Positions 5,877-14,651 of a stretch of DNA of 15,526 bases are shown one piece after another. The stretch spans positions 1 through 15,526 of the forward strand of contig NZ_PYSV01000035.1 in assembly GCF_003028415.1 (NCBI RefSeq), given 5' to 3'. The notes under the pieces are model-generated. The model saw only the letters and a program-made list of their open reading frames with translations, had not been told where the DNA came from and searched no databases. This DNA comes from Deinococcus arcticus (GTDB lineage Bacteria > Deinococcota > Deinococci > Deinococcales > Deinococcaceae). The position numbers and the translations under genes are program-made. The first letter of the stretch is position 1, and each line of letters starts with the position of its first letter.

Positions 5877-6827
5877 GTGACCCTCGTCCGCACTGGTGAC
5901 CCCCTCGCCCTGATCCATCTGACTGATCAAGCTCTACGAGTCCGTGCCGTCGAAGCGGCCAGCACCTACGACGCCCCGACCCTGGTGCAGGTCACCCAGG
6001 CCTACATGACCAGTGGCAGCCGCAAAGGGGCCCGGACCAGTCCGAAGACCCTGGCGGCCTACAGCCTGGCGGTGAGCGACTTTGTGCCCTGGGCGCAGGA
6101 TCAGGGGGTGCAACTGCTGCGCCCCGGGCGGCGGGACGGCGGACGCTACGTGGCGCACCTGCAGACGCGGCCGTCACAGGGACGCGGAAAAACGGGCACC
6201 CTGTCGGCCTCGACCGTGGCGCAGTACGTGGCCGGCGCCCGGGCGCTGTACCGGGCCCTGCGCTGGGCCGGCGCGACGGAAGCCCAGCCCTTTGAAGATA
6301 TCCATGTGCCGCCGGACCCCACACCAGGTATCGTCAAGAATCCGCCGTATATGCGCGAGATTGATGAGGTGCTCAGCCACTGCGACGCCCGCCTGGCCGC
6401 GTTGTTGCTGCTCTGCGCCCACGCGGGCCTGCGCGTCAGTGAAGCCCTGGCCGCGAAGGTCTCTGACATTCAGGGGACGCAGCTGACGGTGCGCGGCAAG
6501 GGTGGCAAGGTCCGCCGAATTCCGCTGGGGAAACGCGTCCGCATGGCGGTGGCCGGGCTCTCTCCAGCACAAATCGATGGCCGACTCTTCGACTGGTCCT
6601 ACCACCAGGCCAAGTACCGCATGAGCCTCGCGTTTCGTGCGGCTGGGCACGGTCAGACCTGGCGCGGCTTTCATGCGGCCAGGAAACACTCAGGGACCCG
6701 GCTGTACCGCGCGACCAAGGATTTTACCCGGGTTGGCGTGTTTCTCGGCCACGCGTCTGTGGATACAACCCGGCGGTATGTGGCGATGGAAGAAAACGAC
6801 GTCCAGCACGAGGTCGAGGACTTCTGA
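5877..6827 (+). CDS. Tyrosine recombinase (XerC/D-like integrase)
   Basis: A 316-residue site-specific recombinase. The N-terminal SAM-like DNA-binding region (about 35-135) has QAYMTSG and [20 protein letters not shown]. The catalytic domain holds every expected residue: Arg186 ([10 protein letters not shown]), the Lys of [11 protein letters not shown] (208 or 211), His266 and Arg269 (FHAAR), His292 ([13 protein letters not shown]) and nucleophile Tyr301, with the usual nine-residue His-Tyr spacing. On a plasmid such enzymes commonly resolve multimers, and placement near the origin and parAB fits. It could instead be the integrase of an element whose attachment sites I cannot see. The GTG start is chosen because it follows the -10 box by nine bases and no better start lies upstream. 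A hairpin terminator follows at 6888-6913. Confidence 0.9.
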   Translation: MTLVRTGDPLALIHLTDQALRVRAVEAASTYDAPTLVQVTQAYMTSGSRKGARTSPKTLAAYSLAVSDFVPWAQDQGVQLLRPGRRDGGRYVAHLQTRPSQGRGKTGTLSASTVAQYVAGARALYRALRWAGATEAQPFEDIHVPPDPTPGIVKNPPYMREIDEVLSHCDARLAALLLLCAHAGLRVSEALAAKVSDIQGTQLTVRGKGGKVRRIPLGKRVRMAVAGLSPAQIDGRLFDWSYHQAKYRMSLAFRAAGHGQTWRGFHAARKHSGTRLYRATKDFTRVGVFLGHASVDTTRRYVAMEENDVQHEVEDF

Positions 6828-6887
6828 TGCCACATGTGCCGCATGTCCTGGCCTAAACGTGCATACCGAGGTATCGTAGGCAACATC

Positions 6888-6913
6888 AAAGGCGACCTCT
6901 CCGGGTCGCCTTT
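6888..6913 (+). terminator. Intrinsic terminator after the recombinase
   Basis: AAAGGCGACC (6888-6897) and GGTCGCCTTT (6904-6913) pair perfectly around a six-base loop. TTTCTTCCT at the descending edge serves as a T-rich tail. It is 60 bases after the recombinase stop. Confidence 0.75.
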
Positions 6914-7140
6914 CTTCCTGGTCGCGTTCACTCGGGCTTGGGTGGGTCCGTTTGCACAGGCGAGAGAACCGGCTCAAAGTTCAATAGAACGGCCAACAGG
7001 TTTGGTGACAGGACCTCTCCAGCGAATGGTAGACCCAGCTGGGCCGCACCACATTTGAAGCACAGGGACAGCTCGTCGGAAGGTCAAGCAGGACCAGCAT
7101 CCCTTACGAAGCCCGACCTCACCAGTGCTTAAGGCGCCGC

Positions 7141-7170
7141 AAAAACTGCAGGCCAGAAACCGGCCTGCAG
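7141..7170 (-). terminator. Intrinsic terminator of the RHS-secretin operon
   Basis: On the minus strand a perfect 9-bp stem (CTGCAGGCC with GGCCTGCAG, 7170-7162 and 7154-7146, seven-base loop) runs directly into five T (7145-7141). It lies 67 bases past the stop of the last gene of the operon and should end its transcript. Confidence 0.85.
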
Positions 7171-7236
7171 CAGTGATGAATCTTTTCGGCACCTATTAGG
7201 AGCAGCGCTCAGCCCATCTCCATGGCCCTCGTGGTG

Positions 7237-7659
7237 TCATCGGCAGGTCTTCACGCCCACAGGTGAGCGCACTGTCCCTCTCCCTGTCACACTGATCAGG
7301 CCTGCTGGATTCAGGCGGTCGTAGATCAGAAAGGTGACCTCCTGGCCCAGGCCAAGCACCGTCAGGAACTGCTGTCCTGATGCGTCAGTGAAGAATGACT
7401 GCTGCGCCAGCGGGCAGAAACCGGGCGCACCCTCCTTAAAGCGCCGCACCACGTCAAGCAGTGCTTCGTCCGTGCTGGGTGTCGTCACAGTTCCCCGCAC
7501 CGTCTGAACCTGGAGGCCGAGGGTGGCGAACGCCGCGCTGAAACTGCCCAGGACGTTCTGGGTGGCCTGAGGGGAGAGGTCCATGGCCCGATCGGGCGAC
7601 TGCACCGCCGGCGCGCAGGCCGTCAGGGTCAGGCTCACCAGCCACGCGCGGCGTCTCAC
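7237..7659 (-). CDS. Small predicted lipoprotein, last gene of the RHS-secretin operon
   Basis: This encodes 140 residues. The N-terminus MRRRAWLVSLTLTACAP is a lipoprotein signal with lipobox LTAC and lipidated Cys15, so the product should sit on a membrane facing the envelope. The mature part has two more Cys, in GFCPLAQ (about residue 82) and near the end (VKTCR), which could form a disulfide. It includes a compact stretch, FLTVLGLGQEVTFLIYDRLN, that looks like beta strands. I do not recognise the family. The GTG start overlaps the secretin stop by four bases (GTGA), so translation is coupled. A short lipoprotein encoded with a secretin suggests a pilotin-like helper for secretin targeting or assembly. 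That is inference from position and lipidation only. A second in-frame GTG lies seven codons in. Confidence 0.75.
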   Translation of the reverse strand: MRRRAWLVSLTLTACAPAVQSPDRAMDLSPQATQNVLGSFSAAFATLGLQVQTVRGTVTTPSTDEALLDVVRRFKEGAPGFCPLAQQSFFTDASGQQFLTVLGLGQEVTFLIYDRLNPAGLISVTGRGTVRSPVGVKTCR

Positions 7660-8948
7660 GGCTTTTTCTCGGGGAAGATCAGGCGTGGCGTGACCACAAT
7701 GACCAGGTCGGTGTTGCGCTGATCGACCGTGGTCTTTTTGAAGAGCTCACCAATGATGGGAATATTGCCCAAGCCGGGAATCTTCTTGACCCCTTCAATC
7801 TTCCGGTCCTCGATCAGTCCGCCAATGGCGATGGGTTCCTGGTCCTTGACCCGCACCATCGTCGTCGCCTCGCGGCTCGAGTATTGAGGCGCGCCGTCTG
7901 ACGTCAACCCCGTGGGGGCCGAGACCGTGATGGTCACCTGCACCTCGATCTCCCCGTTTGGCGTTACCTTTGGCAGCATGCGCAGCGAAATCCCGGTGGT
8001 GATGTTCTGCACGACCGGCGCGGCATTATCGGCGCCGCGGACGATCAGTGGGTAGGTCTGCGTGGCGTTGATGCGCGCCTCAACCCCGTCCAGCGCTGTG
8101 ATCCTGGGTTTCGCGAGCACTTTTGCCGCCCCACTGTTCTCGAGCAGGTTGATCCCGATCGACAGAGACAGCGGATTCCGGGCAATCTCCCCCAGTTTCC
8201 ACAGGCTGGCTCCAGGCTTGATCTCCGCCAGTTTCAAGTTGAAGATCTGGTCGTAATCGATCCCCAGTGAACTCGTCAGGCTGCGGTTCACTTCAATAAC
8301 CTGCGCCTCGAATTCCACCTGCGGACTGGGCGTGTCCACTTTGAGGATGAACGCCTCAATCGCCCGTTTCTCGTCCGGCGTGACCAGGGCTACCAGGGCC
8401 CGGCGGCGCTCGTCAACCCTGATTTTCGTGCTGCCATACAGGTCGTTGAGCAGGGTGGCGACCTGTGTGGGGGAGGCGTACGACAGCAGGAAAATGGTGG
8501 GTTCCGCCAGCACCGGAGCGGGCGGGGCCGTCACGGTGGCCACCAGCGGCTGGGGGGGACTGACGACCGGCGCGGTCGCCACCGCACCGACAGGCCCCAC
8601 CGTGGTCGGGGGTGCCACAAGCACGGCACCTGTGCCCCGGATCAACTCCAGTCGGAACCCGTCCGGGGACAACGCCAACTGGTAGTCCTCAGGGAGAAAA
8701 ATGCTGAGCTGCACGTCATTCTGCGCCGTGCGAATGCCCTCGGGCAGCGCGGTGTTGGGTGCGAGTTTGCCTTCAGGAATCACCAGGGCCCGCTGGCTTG
8801 GATCGTACGTGTACTGAATGGGAATGGTCCCGAGGAGGGCGAACGTGTCCTTCGTGCCAATCGGGGTCAATTGAACTGGCGCTGCGAAGGCGGAGCCCAG
8901 GAGCAGCGTGGCGGTACAGAACAGGGAAAGCAGAGCAGCGTGACGCAC
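7656..8948 (-). CDS. Short secretin (GspD/PilQ-type outer-membrane channel)
   Basis: This 430-residue protein starts with a Sec signal peptide (MRHAALLSLFCTATLLLGSA, cleavage near residue 22-23). An N-terminal domain (about 25-105), a Pro/Val/Thr-rich linker (about 110-150) and an N1-like subdomain (151-207, TIFLLSYASPTQVATLLNDL) follow. The C-terminal secretin domain runs from about 210 to 425, with VLAKPRITALDG (277-288) and the signature PGLGNIPIIGELF (391-403), then TDLVIVVTPRLI. Secretins form large outer-membrane rings for type II secretion, type IV pili or phage release. This one is shorter than typical PilQ or GspD and has only one clear N1-type module. No ATPase, pilin or inner-membrane platform gene accompanies it. 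The GTG start lies 19 bases after the upstream gene, with AAGGA about 11 bases before it. Confidence 0.9.
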   Translation of the reverse strand: MRHAALLSLFCTATLLLGSAFAAPVQLTPIGTKDTFALLGTIPIQYTYDPSQRALVIPEGKLAPNTALPEGIRTAQNDVQLSIFLPEDYQLALSPDGFRLELIRGTGAVLVAPPTTVGPVGAVATAPVVSPPQPLVATVTAPPAPVLAEPTIFLLSYASPTQVATLLNDLYGSTKIRVDERRRALVALVTPDEKRAIEAFILKVDTPSPQVEFEAQVIEVNRSLTSSLGIDYDQIFNLKLAEIKPGASLWKLGEIARNPLSLSIGINLLENSGAAKVLAKPRITALDGVEARINATQTYPLIVRGADNAAPVVQNITTGISLRMLPKVTPNGEIEVQVTITVSAPTGLTSDGAPQYSSREATTMVRVKDQEPIAIGGLIEDRKIEGVKKIPGLGNIPIIGELFKKTTVDQRNTDLVIVVTPRLIFPEKKP

Positions 8949-8967
8949 AAAAAACGTTGTCCTTTGG

Positions 8968-10077
8968 TCAGGGCACCCGGAAGGTGCGGACCGGTGAGAA
9001 ACTGAAGCTGTCTGCCTTGCGTTGAGCGTCGAAGCTCACGGCAGCCACACGCCAGTAGTACGTGCCACTGGGCAGGGCGTCCCGACTGCTGGGGTAGACG
9101 GCAGACAGCTCGGTCTGCGCTTCCGGGTAGTTGGTCCAGACCGCCCGGGGTCTGGACGTCGAAGGATTCTGGTTGTACACGTAGTACAGGTACGCCACGG
9201 CGCCTGGCGTGGGCGTCCACGTCAGGATCGGCCGCCCGTCACTGACGCTTTGCGCCTCAGCGGGTGAGGCGAGGGCCGGCTCCGGCAGGATGGTGGCACT
9301 GTCGGTGTTGGACAGACCACTTTCGGCGCTGCCTTTGATGGTGGTGACGGTCCCGTGGTAGACGTCACCAGCCTGACCCTGCACGGTGGTCGCGAAGCCC
9401 TGCTCCCCGGGGGTGGTGCTGGCCTGCTGGCTGCGCTGCCGGCTGAATGGCCCAGCCGCACTGGCCGTGGACAGAAAGATCCCATACCCGTCGGCTCCGT
9501 CCACCGGGGCCCAGCCCCACTCCAGGTCGTTGACCCGGGAGGTGGCCTGGGCGTTCAGGGTGGTGGTCAAGGGAAGAGGAGTCTTGAGCGGCCCGGCCGG
9601 TGCCTGCACCAGGGCGGGGTTCAGCTCTGGCCGCCGGCTGGTGCCGGTGCTGGCCCCCGCCACGCTGGTGCCCGGGTACGAAATGGCGATCAGGTAGTTG
9701 AGGTTGGGCGTGCCGCCATGACTGACCTTCACGCTGACGGGGACGCTCTGGGCCTTCTGCCCACTGGCCGATGTGGCTTCCGCGTACAGGTCAACGGTCA
9801 GTTGGTTGGGCACCGTGAGGGTGGACCACCCGATCTGGTAGGGCGCGGCGCTCGCCCCACCCACATGCACGCCCAGGTCTTTGCTGCCAGCAGGCCGGAC
9901 GTACACGTCCACCCGGGCCACGTCACCCGATCCTTCGACCGCGACAGGGTGCACGCCGGTCACCGTCTGGCCAGCCGTGGGTGACGTCACCTTCACGGCA
10001 GGTGGGGTTTTCGTGCCTGGATCCTGGCAGGCGGTGAGGAGGAGGCCGCTCAGGAGCAGCGGGACAGTACGTTTCAT
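8968..10077 (-). CDS. Predicted lipoprotein with Ig-like and fibronectin-III-like domains
   Basis: This encodes 369 residues. The signal MKRTVPLLLSGLLLTACQD has lipobox LTAC with lipidated Cys17. Residues about 28-115 form an Ig-like beta domain (VKVTSPTAGQTVTGVHPVAV through VPVSVKVSHG). After a Pro/Ala/Thr-rich linker come two fibronectin-III-like repeats, at about 170-265 (LEWGWAPVDGADGYGIFLST) and about 275-369 (ILTWTPTPGAVAYLYYVYNQ, then GTYYWRVAAVSF). Such domains usually mediate binding at the cell surface. The ATG overlaps the RHS stop (ATGA) and GGAGG sits seven bases upstream inside the RHS gene, so the two proteins should be made together. I infer it anchors or escorts the RHS protein. 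No enzymatic motif is visible. Confidence 0.85.
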   Translation of the reverse strand: MKRTVPLLLSGLLLTACQDPGTKTPPAVKVTSPTAGQTVTGVHPVAVEGSGDVARVDVYVRPAGSKDLGVHVGGASAAPYQIGWSTLTVPNQLTVDLYAEATSASGQKAQSVPVSVKVSHGGTPNLNYLIAISYPGTSVAGASTGTSRRPELNPALVQAPAGPLKTPLPLTTTLNAQATSRVNDLEWGWAPVDGADGYGIFLSTASAAGPFSRQRSQQASTTPGEQGFATTVQGQAGDVYHGTVTTIKGSAESGLSNTDSATILPEPALASPAEAQSVSDGRPILTWTPTPGAVAYLYYVYNQNPSTSRPRAVWTNYPEAQTELSAVYPSSRDALPSGTYYWRVAAVSFDAQRKADSFSFSPVRTFRVP

Positions 10078-13000
10078 TTGGTGCCTCCAAAGGGGCCGCG
10101 CTGTTCCTGCGCGAGGCGGCGCAGCTCTTCGAGCAGGCTGCTGGTCGGCGACGCCTGGAACTTGAGGTCAGGCTGCATCTGGGGCTGCCAGCCGGATGGG
10201 GGCGTCACCCGCAGGAACGGATTGGTGGCTGCGGCACCGGACGTGGACGTCAGGCCACCGGTCGTCCCCCCCGTCACGTCGGGCCTTAACCCAGTGCCGG
10301 TGGCCGGCGCACGCACCTCGGCCGGTTTCAGGCTGAACGCTTCACTGGGCAGCAGCGCGGCGGGGGCTGACAGCACCGTCACCGCCGGAGTCGACAGGGT
10401 CTGGGCGATCAGGGACAGCGGGGTCAGGTTCTGCTCCGTGAGCGTGCCTGGCGCCGTGACCTCTTTGGGCACCAGGCCGAACTGGGCCGAAGTCAGGGGT
10501 GTGGGGGCGGCCAGGGCCGTCACCGTTCCACCTGTGCCTTGCGGCGCGAATTCGCTCCAGTTCTCACCGAACAGTCCTTCGAGCATGGTGTAGGTCACGT
10601 CGCGGGTGCGGGTGGTGGGTCCGGCCTTCAGGGCGATGGTTTGAGGCTGACCGGGCAGGCCCTGAACACTCAGGCTGGTGGCCCGACCATCCGGACCGAC
10701 CTGCGCACTGAGCAGCAGTTCTCCCGCCGTGTCGTACCGGAAGGCCATCATGGGCGCCCGCCCATCGGCACCCGCCGGTCCGATCAGGGCGGTCACCCGG
10801 CCGTCGGCATCAAACCGCTGCTGCCAGCCGTCAAACGCCGAGCCGCTCAGGCCCGTCTGCCGGCCGAGGCCGTCCACCTGGTATTCCGTTCGGGTGTTCG
10901 CCGCGCCAGATTGCAGCGCCTGGCTCTGCAGGGTGCCGTCCGGTGTGTAGGTGCGGGTCACGTTCCATTGCCCACTCCCCTGCCCGGTCAGGGTCTGCAG
11001 TTCACTGGTGGGCTGCAGGAGGTCGCTGAACGAACGGGTGACCTTCAGGGAGGCTGTCCCCGCTGTCGTGGTGACGCCCGTGATCAGCCCCTGGGCATTC
11101 AGGGTCTGGGTCTGCGTGGTGCTGGGCGTGCCGGTGCAGGTGTTCGCCCATTCCTGCACCCCGTACGTCTGGCCGCCCAGACCCAGATTCAGGTGCCGGG
11201 CATACACGCAGTTGCCGTCTCCCCGTTCCACGGTCTGTTTGATGACCCCGTCGGGGCTGTAGCTGGTCCGGACGGTGGCGGACTCACTGAATTTCCCAGC
11301 GGCCTGCGCGGAAAGCTTGCTTTGAAGGCCGGTGACGGTCAGGGCCTGAACGCGTCCCTGGGGGTCGTAGGCCATGAAGTGGACACTGCCGCCGCCAGAC
11401 ACGCGTGCACTGGCCACCTGCCCACCCGCGTAGTACGTATAGGCGGTTTCGGTCGTTTGCCCGCCGGCGGTGACGGCCGTGGCCTGCAGTTGGCCGCGCG
11501 TGTCGTACGTGGCCCGGGTGCGGCCTTCACTGGCGGCCAGCACGGCGCCGCCCTGGTAGATCCGCACGTCATGGGCGGCGGTGGCCACCTGACCGGACGG
11601 CGCGTAGGCGAGCGTCAGAACGTTCAACTTCGTGCCTTTCACGTCGTCCCACTGCTCGACGAGACGTCCGGCGCGGTCATACCGGTAGCCCGTGGCGTAC
11701 GTGGCTTCATCACCCAGGGGGGCACGGTACAGGCCTGGATCACCGGTAAAGTCCCGCTTGATCGGGAGGCCCTGCGGGTTCAGCGTGTAGGTCGCGGTCA
11801 TCAGCGTCTTGGCGCTCCCGCCTGAGGCGGCGACCAGGCTTTCCTTGACGAGCTGACCAGCCGGGGTCCGCTGGAACACCTGGACCGCTCCCGCGGTGGG
11901 TGCTGGCGTCGTCTGACCATCAATCTCGTACCGGGCATTGGCCCCGCGCAGCGCCCCCTGGTAGCTGGCGCTCGTCTGGGCGCTGAGCTGGCCGTCGAGC
12001 CGGTACGCCCTCAGCACGGTGGGCACCTCACGGGCACCCGTCAGGGCGGGCCTGGACTCCGCGGTGAGCAGCCCCAGGCTGTTGAACTGGCGGCTGGTGG
12101 CGACGCCGTTCACGGTTTCTGTGACCACCTGCCCCAGGAGATTCCGGGTGAACGTCTTTGTCTGGCCTGCGGTCAAGCCGGCGCTGCGGTCCGCGGCGTT
12201 CGGGCTGACCTGCTCCTGCGCGAGCCGGCCCCACACGTCGTAGGCGTAACGGGTGGTGCGGCCGTCCGGCGTGGTCTTCTCCAGCAGGCGGCCCTGGGCA
12301 TCGAAGCCCTGCTGGGTGACGGTGCCGTCGGGCGCGGTGATGTGCACCGGCCGGCCGGCGGCGTCGTACTTGATGGTGGTGCAGGCCCCCGCGGCGTCCG
12401 CGCCCTTGTCCATCCAGGCTTCACACTGCTGCACCGGGGTCCGCTGGCCCGCGGCGTAGGTGTACTTTTCCGTCCAGACGAGGTCCCGGGCCGACTCGCC
12501 CACGGCCTGGGCCGTGAGCACGCCGGACTTGGGCTGGGCCACGCCCGTCAGGAGGCCGTCGGGGGTGTAGGTCATGACCTTGATCGTCTGCCCCACCGCA
12601 TTGAGCTGTGCCGTGACCTGGCCCAGGGTATTCAGGGTCACGCGCGTACTCTCGCCTGCGGGATTGATGGTCTGAACCACCCGGCCGGCGCCGTCATACC
12701 CGAACCGGGTTACAAACGGATCGCCTTCACCACTGGGCAGGCTCTGGGCGGTGAGATTGCCGGCCCCGTCGAACGTCTGGGTGATGGTGGTGCCGTTCGG
12801 GGTGGTGACGGTGGTCGGCCGGTCCAGGTCATCGTACCCGTAGCGGGTGACAGCGACCGACTTGCCCAGCAGGTTGCTGTTCGTGTCGAGCGTCAACTCA
12901 CTGGGGGTCATCACGCCGGCCAGCAGGGTGCGCGCCTCAACCTTGCGGTTCAGGCCGTCAAATGTGAATTCCACGTAGGGGCGACGGTCATCGAAGTACG

Positions 13001-14516
13001 CGCCGTTGGTGCTCATGGCCGCGCCCAGCTGCTTGATCAGGTTGCCCCGCGCGTCGTACACGTAATACGTTGCCTGGTCCTCGCCGGGACGGTTCATATC
13101 CAGGCGGGAGTCCTGCTCGCGCAGCACCCGGTCCTGCGGGTCGAAGGTGCGCCGGACGTCGGCCGTCAGGGTGCCGGCGGTGACCTGCTCCCGGGTGATC
13201 CGGCCCAGCGCATCCACCTCGCGGGTCACGGTGGTCGTCACCCCCGCGCGCGTGGTGGTGATTTTCTCGGGCACCCCGGTGGCGCTGTACAGGGTGGTAA
13301 CGGTGCTGCCGTCGGCCTGCAGTGATTGAACGGGGCGGTCCTGGGCGTTGAAGATCACGCTGGTCTTCACGCCGCCCAGGGTGGTCTGGCTGTCCTGACG
13401 GCCGAACGCGTCATACGTGTAGACCGTGCCTGACCGTGGGGTCCTGGCCTCACCGCGCTCGGCGTCCCAGCCCACCCCCTGGGTTTCCTTGACCAGCCGC
13501 CCGGCATCAGCGCCCGTGCCGTACCGGTAGGCCGTGACATTGTCAGGATTTCCCTCCCAGCTCATCTGCAGTTCGCCGGTCCCGTGGTAGCGCCAGACCT
13601 TCACCGCGTCCAGTTTGGGTTTGTCGGCCGCGCCGGTGAACGAGGACTCGCTGGCCTTGTTGCCGAACCCGTCAAACGCCCGCAGGAGTCGGCGGTCCCG
13701 GGTTTGCGGCACGCCCTGATCGTGCCCAACCACGAGGCCGCCCTTGAGGACTTCCACCACCGGGTGGCCCGCCTGGTCGTACGTGAACTCGGTGCGGACA
13801 CCAGCCACCGTCTGGGATGCGACCTTGTCGCCCGGCTGGACAGCCCGGCGCACCTGCGTCTCGTCGACGGTGCCGTCTGCGCGCACCAGGGCAAAGGCGG
13901 TGGGTTTGCCGTCCCCGTAGTTGAACGTGGAGAGTCGCGTACGCCCATCGGCGGTACGGCGCGTTTCAGTGAGGCGTCCCCAGGTGTCGAACAGGCTCAC
14001 CGACTGCCGCGTGACCCGGCCACCGACGCTGACCGCGTCCTCGATGGTGGCAGGCACTTCGTAGGTCACGCCGCCCTGCATCACCTTGTGCGTTTGGGTG
14101 ACCTGACTGGTGGTGCGGACCTCTGGGTAGTTGTACCCCTGCCCCTGCTGCTTGGGCGTGATCTCCGCAGCGAGGCGCCCGAAACGGTCGTACTCAAACA
14201 GCGCCGAGCGCACCAGCGTACTGCCGGTAAAGACGTCACGCTGAATTAGCTGACCCAGGTCGTTATACCGGTAGGCCACGCGCTTGCCACTGGGTTCGGT
14301 CAGGGCCGTCAGGTTCCCCACTGAGTCGTAGGCGTATTCGCGGATGAGATACTGCTCCTTCTCCTGCCCGGTGGGGCTGGTGGTCAGCACCTCCTCGCGC
14401 CTGAGGTGACCACTCTTATCGAAATGCTGAAGGCGTTCGCGGCGGTTAGGCCCGGCCCCCTGTACGGTCTTTTTCAATTCGCCGCCGTAGAGAGCAGAAC
14501 GGGTGAACGAAATCAC
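10074..14516 (-). CDS. RHS/YD-repeat protein, possibly 5'-truncated
   Basis: A 1480-residue protein made of about 20 YD-type repeats up to about residue 1300, such as YAYDSVGNLTALTEPSGKRV, FTYDQAGHP, YTYDAFGRQ, YRYDRAGRLVEQW and FRYDTAGELLLS. YD repeats in known RHS and Tc toxins wind into a hollow shell that encloses a C-terminal payload. Here the DPxGL-type core end and autocleavage site are not found. No toxin domain follows, only about 150 residues rich in Pro, Thr and Ala. The N-terminus (GTG at 14516, MISFTRSALYGGELKKTVQG) starts almost inside a repeat. It has no signal peptide, PAAR, SpvB or other leader domain, a stop codon (TAG) lies directly before the GTG, and no ribosome site is seen. 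The true start may be lost. It overlaps the lipoprotein gene by four bases. YD family is certain; role is inferred. Confidence 0.88.
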   Translation of the reverse strand: MISFTRSALYGGELKKTVQGAGPNRRERLQHFDKSGHLRREEVLTTSPTGQEKEQYLIREYAYDSVGNLTALTEPSGKRVAYRYNDLGQLIQRDVFTGSTLVRSALFEYDRFGRLAAEITPKQQGQGYNYPEVRTTSQVTQTHKVMQGGVTYEVPATIEDAVSVGGRVTRQSVSLFDTWGRLTETRRTADGRTRLSTFNYGDGKPTAFALVRADGTVDETQVRRAVQPGDKVASQTVAGVRTEFTYDQAGHPVVEVLKGGLVVGHDQGVPQTRDRRLLRAFDGFGNKASESSFTGAADKPKLDAVKVWRYHGTGELQMSWEGNPDNVTAYRYGTGADAGRLVKETQGVGWDAERGEARTPRSGTVYTYDAFGRQDSQTTLGGVKTSVIFNAQDRPVQSLQADGSTVTTLYSATGVPEKITTTRAGVTTTVTREVDALGRITREQVTAGTLTADVRRTFDPQDRVLREQDSRLDMNRPGEDQATYYVYDARGNLIKQLGAAMSTNGAYFDDRRPYVEFTFDGLNRKVEARTLLAGVMTPSELTLDTNSNLLGKSVAVTRYGYDDLDRPTTVTTPNGTTITQTFDGAGNLTAQSLPSGEGDPFVTRFGYDGAGRVVQTINPAGESTRVTLNTLGQVTAQLNAVGQTIKVMTYTPDGLLTGVAQPKSGVLTAQAVGESARDLVWTEKYTYAAGQRTPVQQCEAWMDKGADAAGACTTIKYDAAGRPVHITAPDGTVTQQGFDAQGRLLEKTTPDGRTTRYAYDVWGRLAQEQVSPNAADRSAGLTAGQTKTFTRNLLGQVVTETVNGVATSRQFNSLGLLTAESRPALTGAREVPTVLRAYRLDGQLSAQTSASYQGALRGANARYEIDGQTTPAPTAGAVQVFQRTPAGQLVKESLVAASGGSAKTLMTATYTLNPQGLPIKRDFTGDPGLYRAPLGDEATYATGYRYDRAGRLVEQWDDVKGTKLNVLTLAYAPSGQVATAAHDVRIYQGGAVLAASEGRTRATYDTRGQLQATAVTAGGQTTETAYTYYAGGQVASARVSGGGSVHFMAYDPQGRVQALTVTGLQSKLSAQAAGKFSESATVRTSYSPDGVIKQTVERGDGNCVYARHLNLGLGGQTYGVQEWANTCTGTPSTTQTQTLNAQGLITGVTTTAGTASLKVTRSFSDLLQPTSELQTLTGQGSGQWNVTRTYTPDGTLQSQALQSGAANTRTEYQVDGLGRQTGLSGSAFDGWQQRFDADGRVTALIGPAGADGRAPMMAFRYDTAGELLLSAQVGPDGRATSLSVQGLPGQPQTIALKAGPTTRTRDVTYTMLEGLFGENWSEFAPQGTGGTVTALAAPTPLTSAQFGLVPKEVTAPGTLTEQNLTPLSLIAQTLSTPAVTVLSAPAALLPSEAFSLKPAEVRAPATGTGLRPDVTGGTTGGLTSTSGAAATNPFLRVTPPSGWQPQMQPDLKFQASPTSSLLEELRRLAQEQRGPFGGTK

Positions 14517-14651
14517 CTAACTACCAGTCAAAACTCACGTATGTGCTTGCTTATAGCAGGAACAGCGGACAGCGAGCGACCAGATGGAGGACGTACAGGT
14601 CATGAGGCCTGCACGTTTTCCAACCCATCAGGGTTCATGTCAATCTGTCCT
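14517..14651. promoter_or_regulatory. Divergent intergenic region upstream of the RHS operon
   Basis: These 135 bases separate the RHS start from the plus-strand MGTDI gene. On the minus strand TATAAG (14556-14551) lies 35 bases before the RHS GTG and could be a -10 box, but no good -35 stands 17 bases before it. No clear ribosome site precedes either gene. If the RHS gene is truncated, this is a recombination junction and not its native promoter. Confidence 0.3.

Larger units (their letters stand above)
6828..7236. other. Intergenic region between converging transcripts
   Basis: These 409 bases separate the recombinase from the minus-strand operon that converges on it. They hold a terminator for each side (6888-6913 plus, 7141-7170 minus) and a short palindrome, ATACC-GA-GGTAT, at 6863-6874. 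Short open frames exist but lack start signals and family resemblance. I see no gene. Confidence 0.6.

Noticed and set aside
6930..7192. Short minus-strand frames, one containing CFKCGAAQ
   Set aside because: The CxxC-like reading has no start codon after its upstream stop, and the other frame shows no family resemblance. A terminator lies inside the region.
10539..14249. Long plus-strand open frames (for example 10539-11825, 12342-13325, 13584-14249)
   Set aside because: They are antisense to the RHS gene in GC-rich DNA, where opposite frames stay open by chance. The repeat protein on the minus strand explains the sequence.
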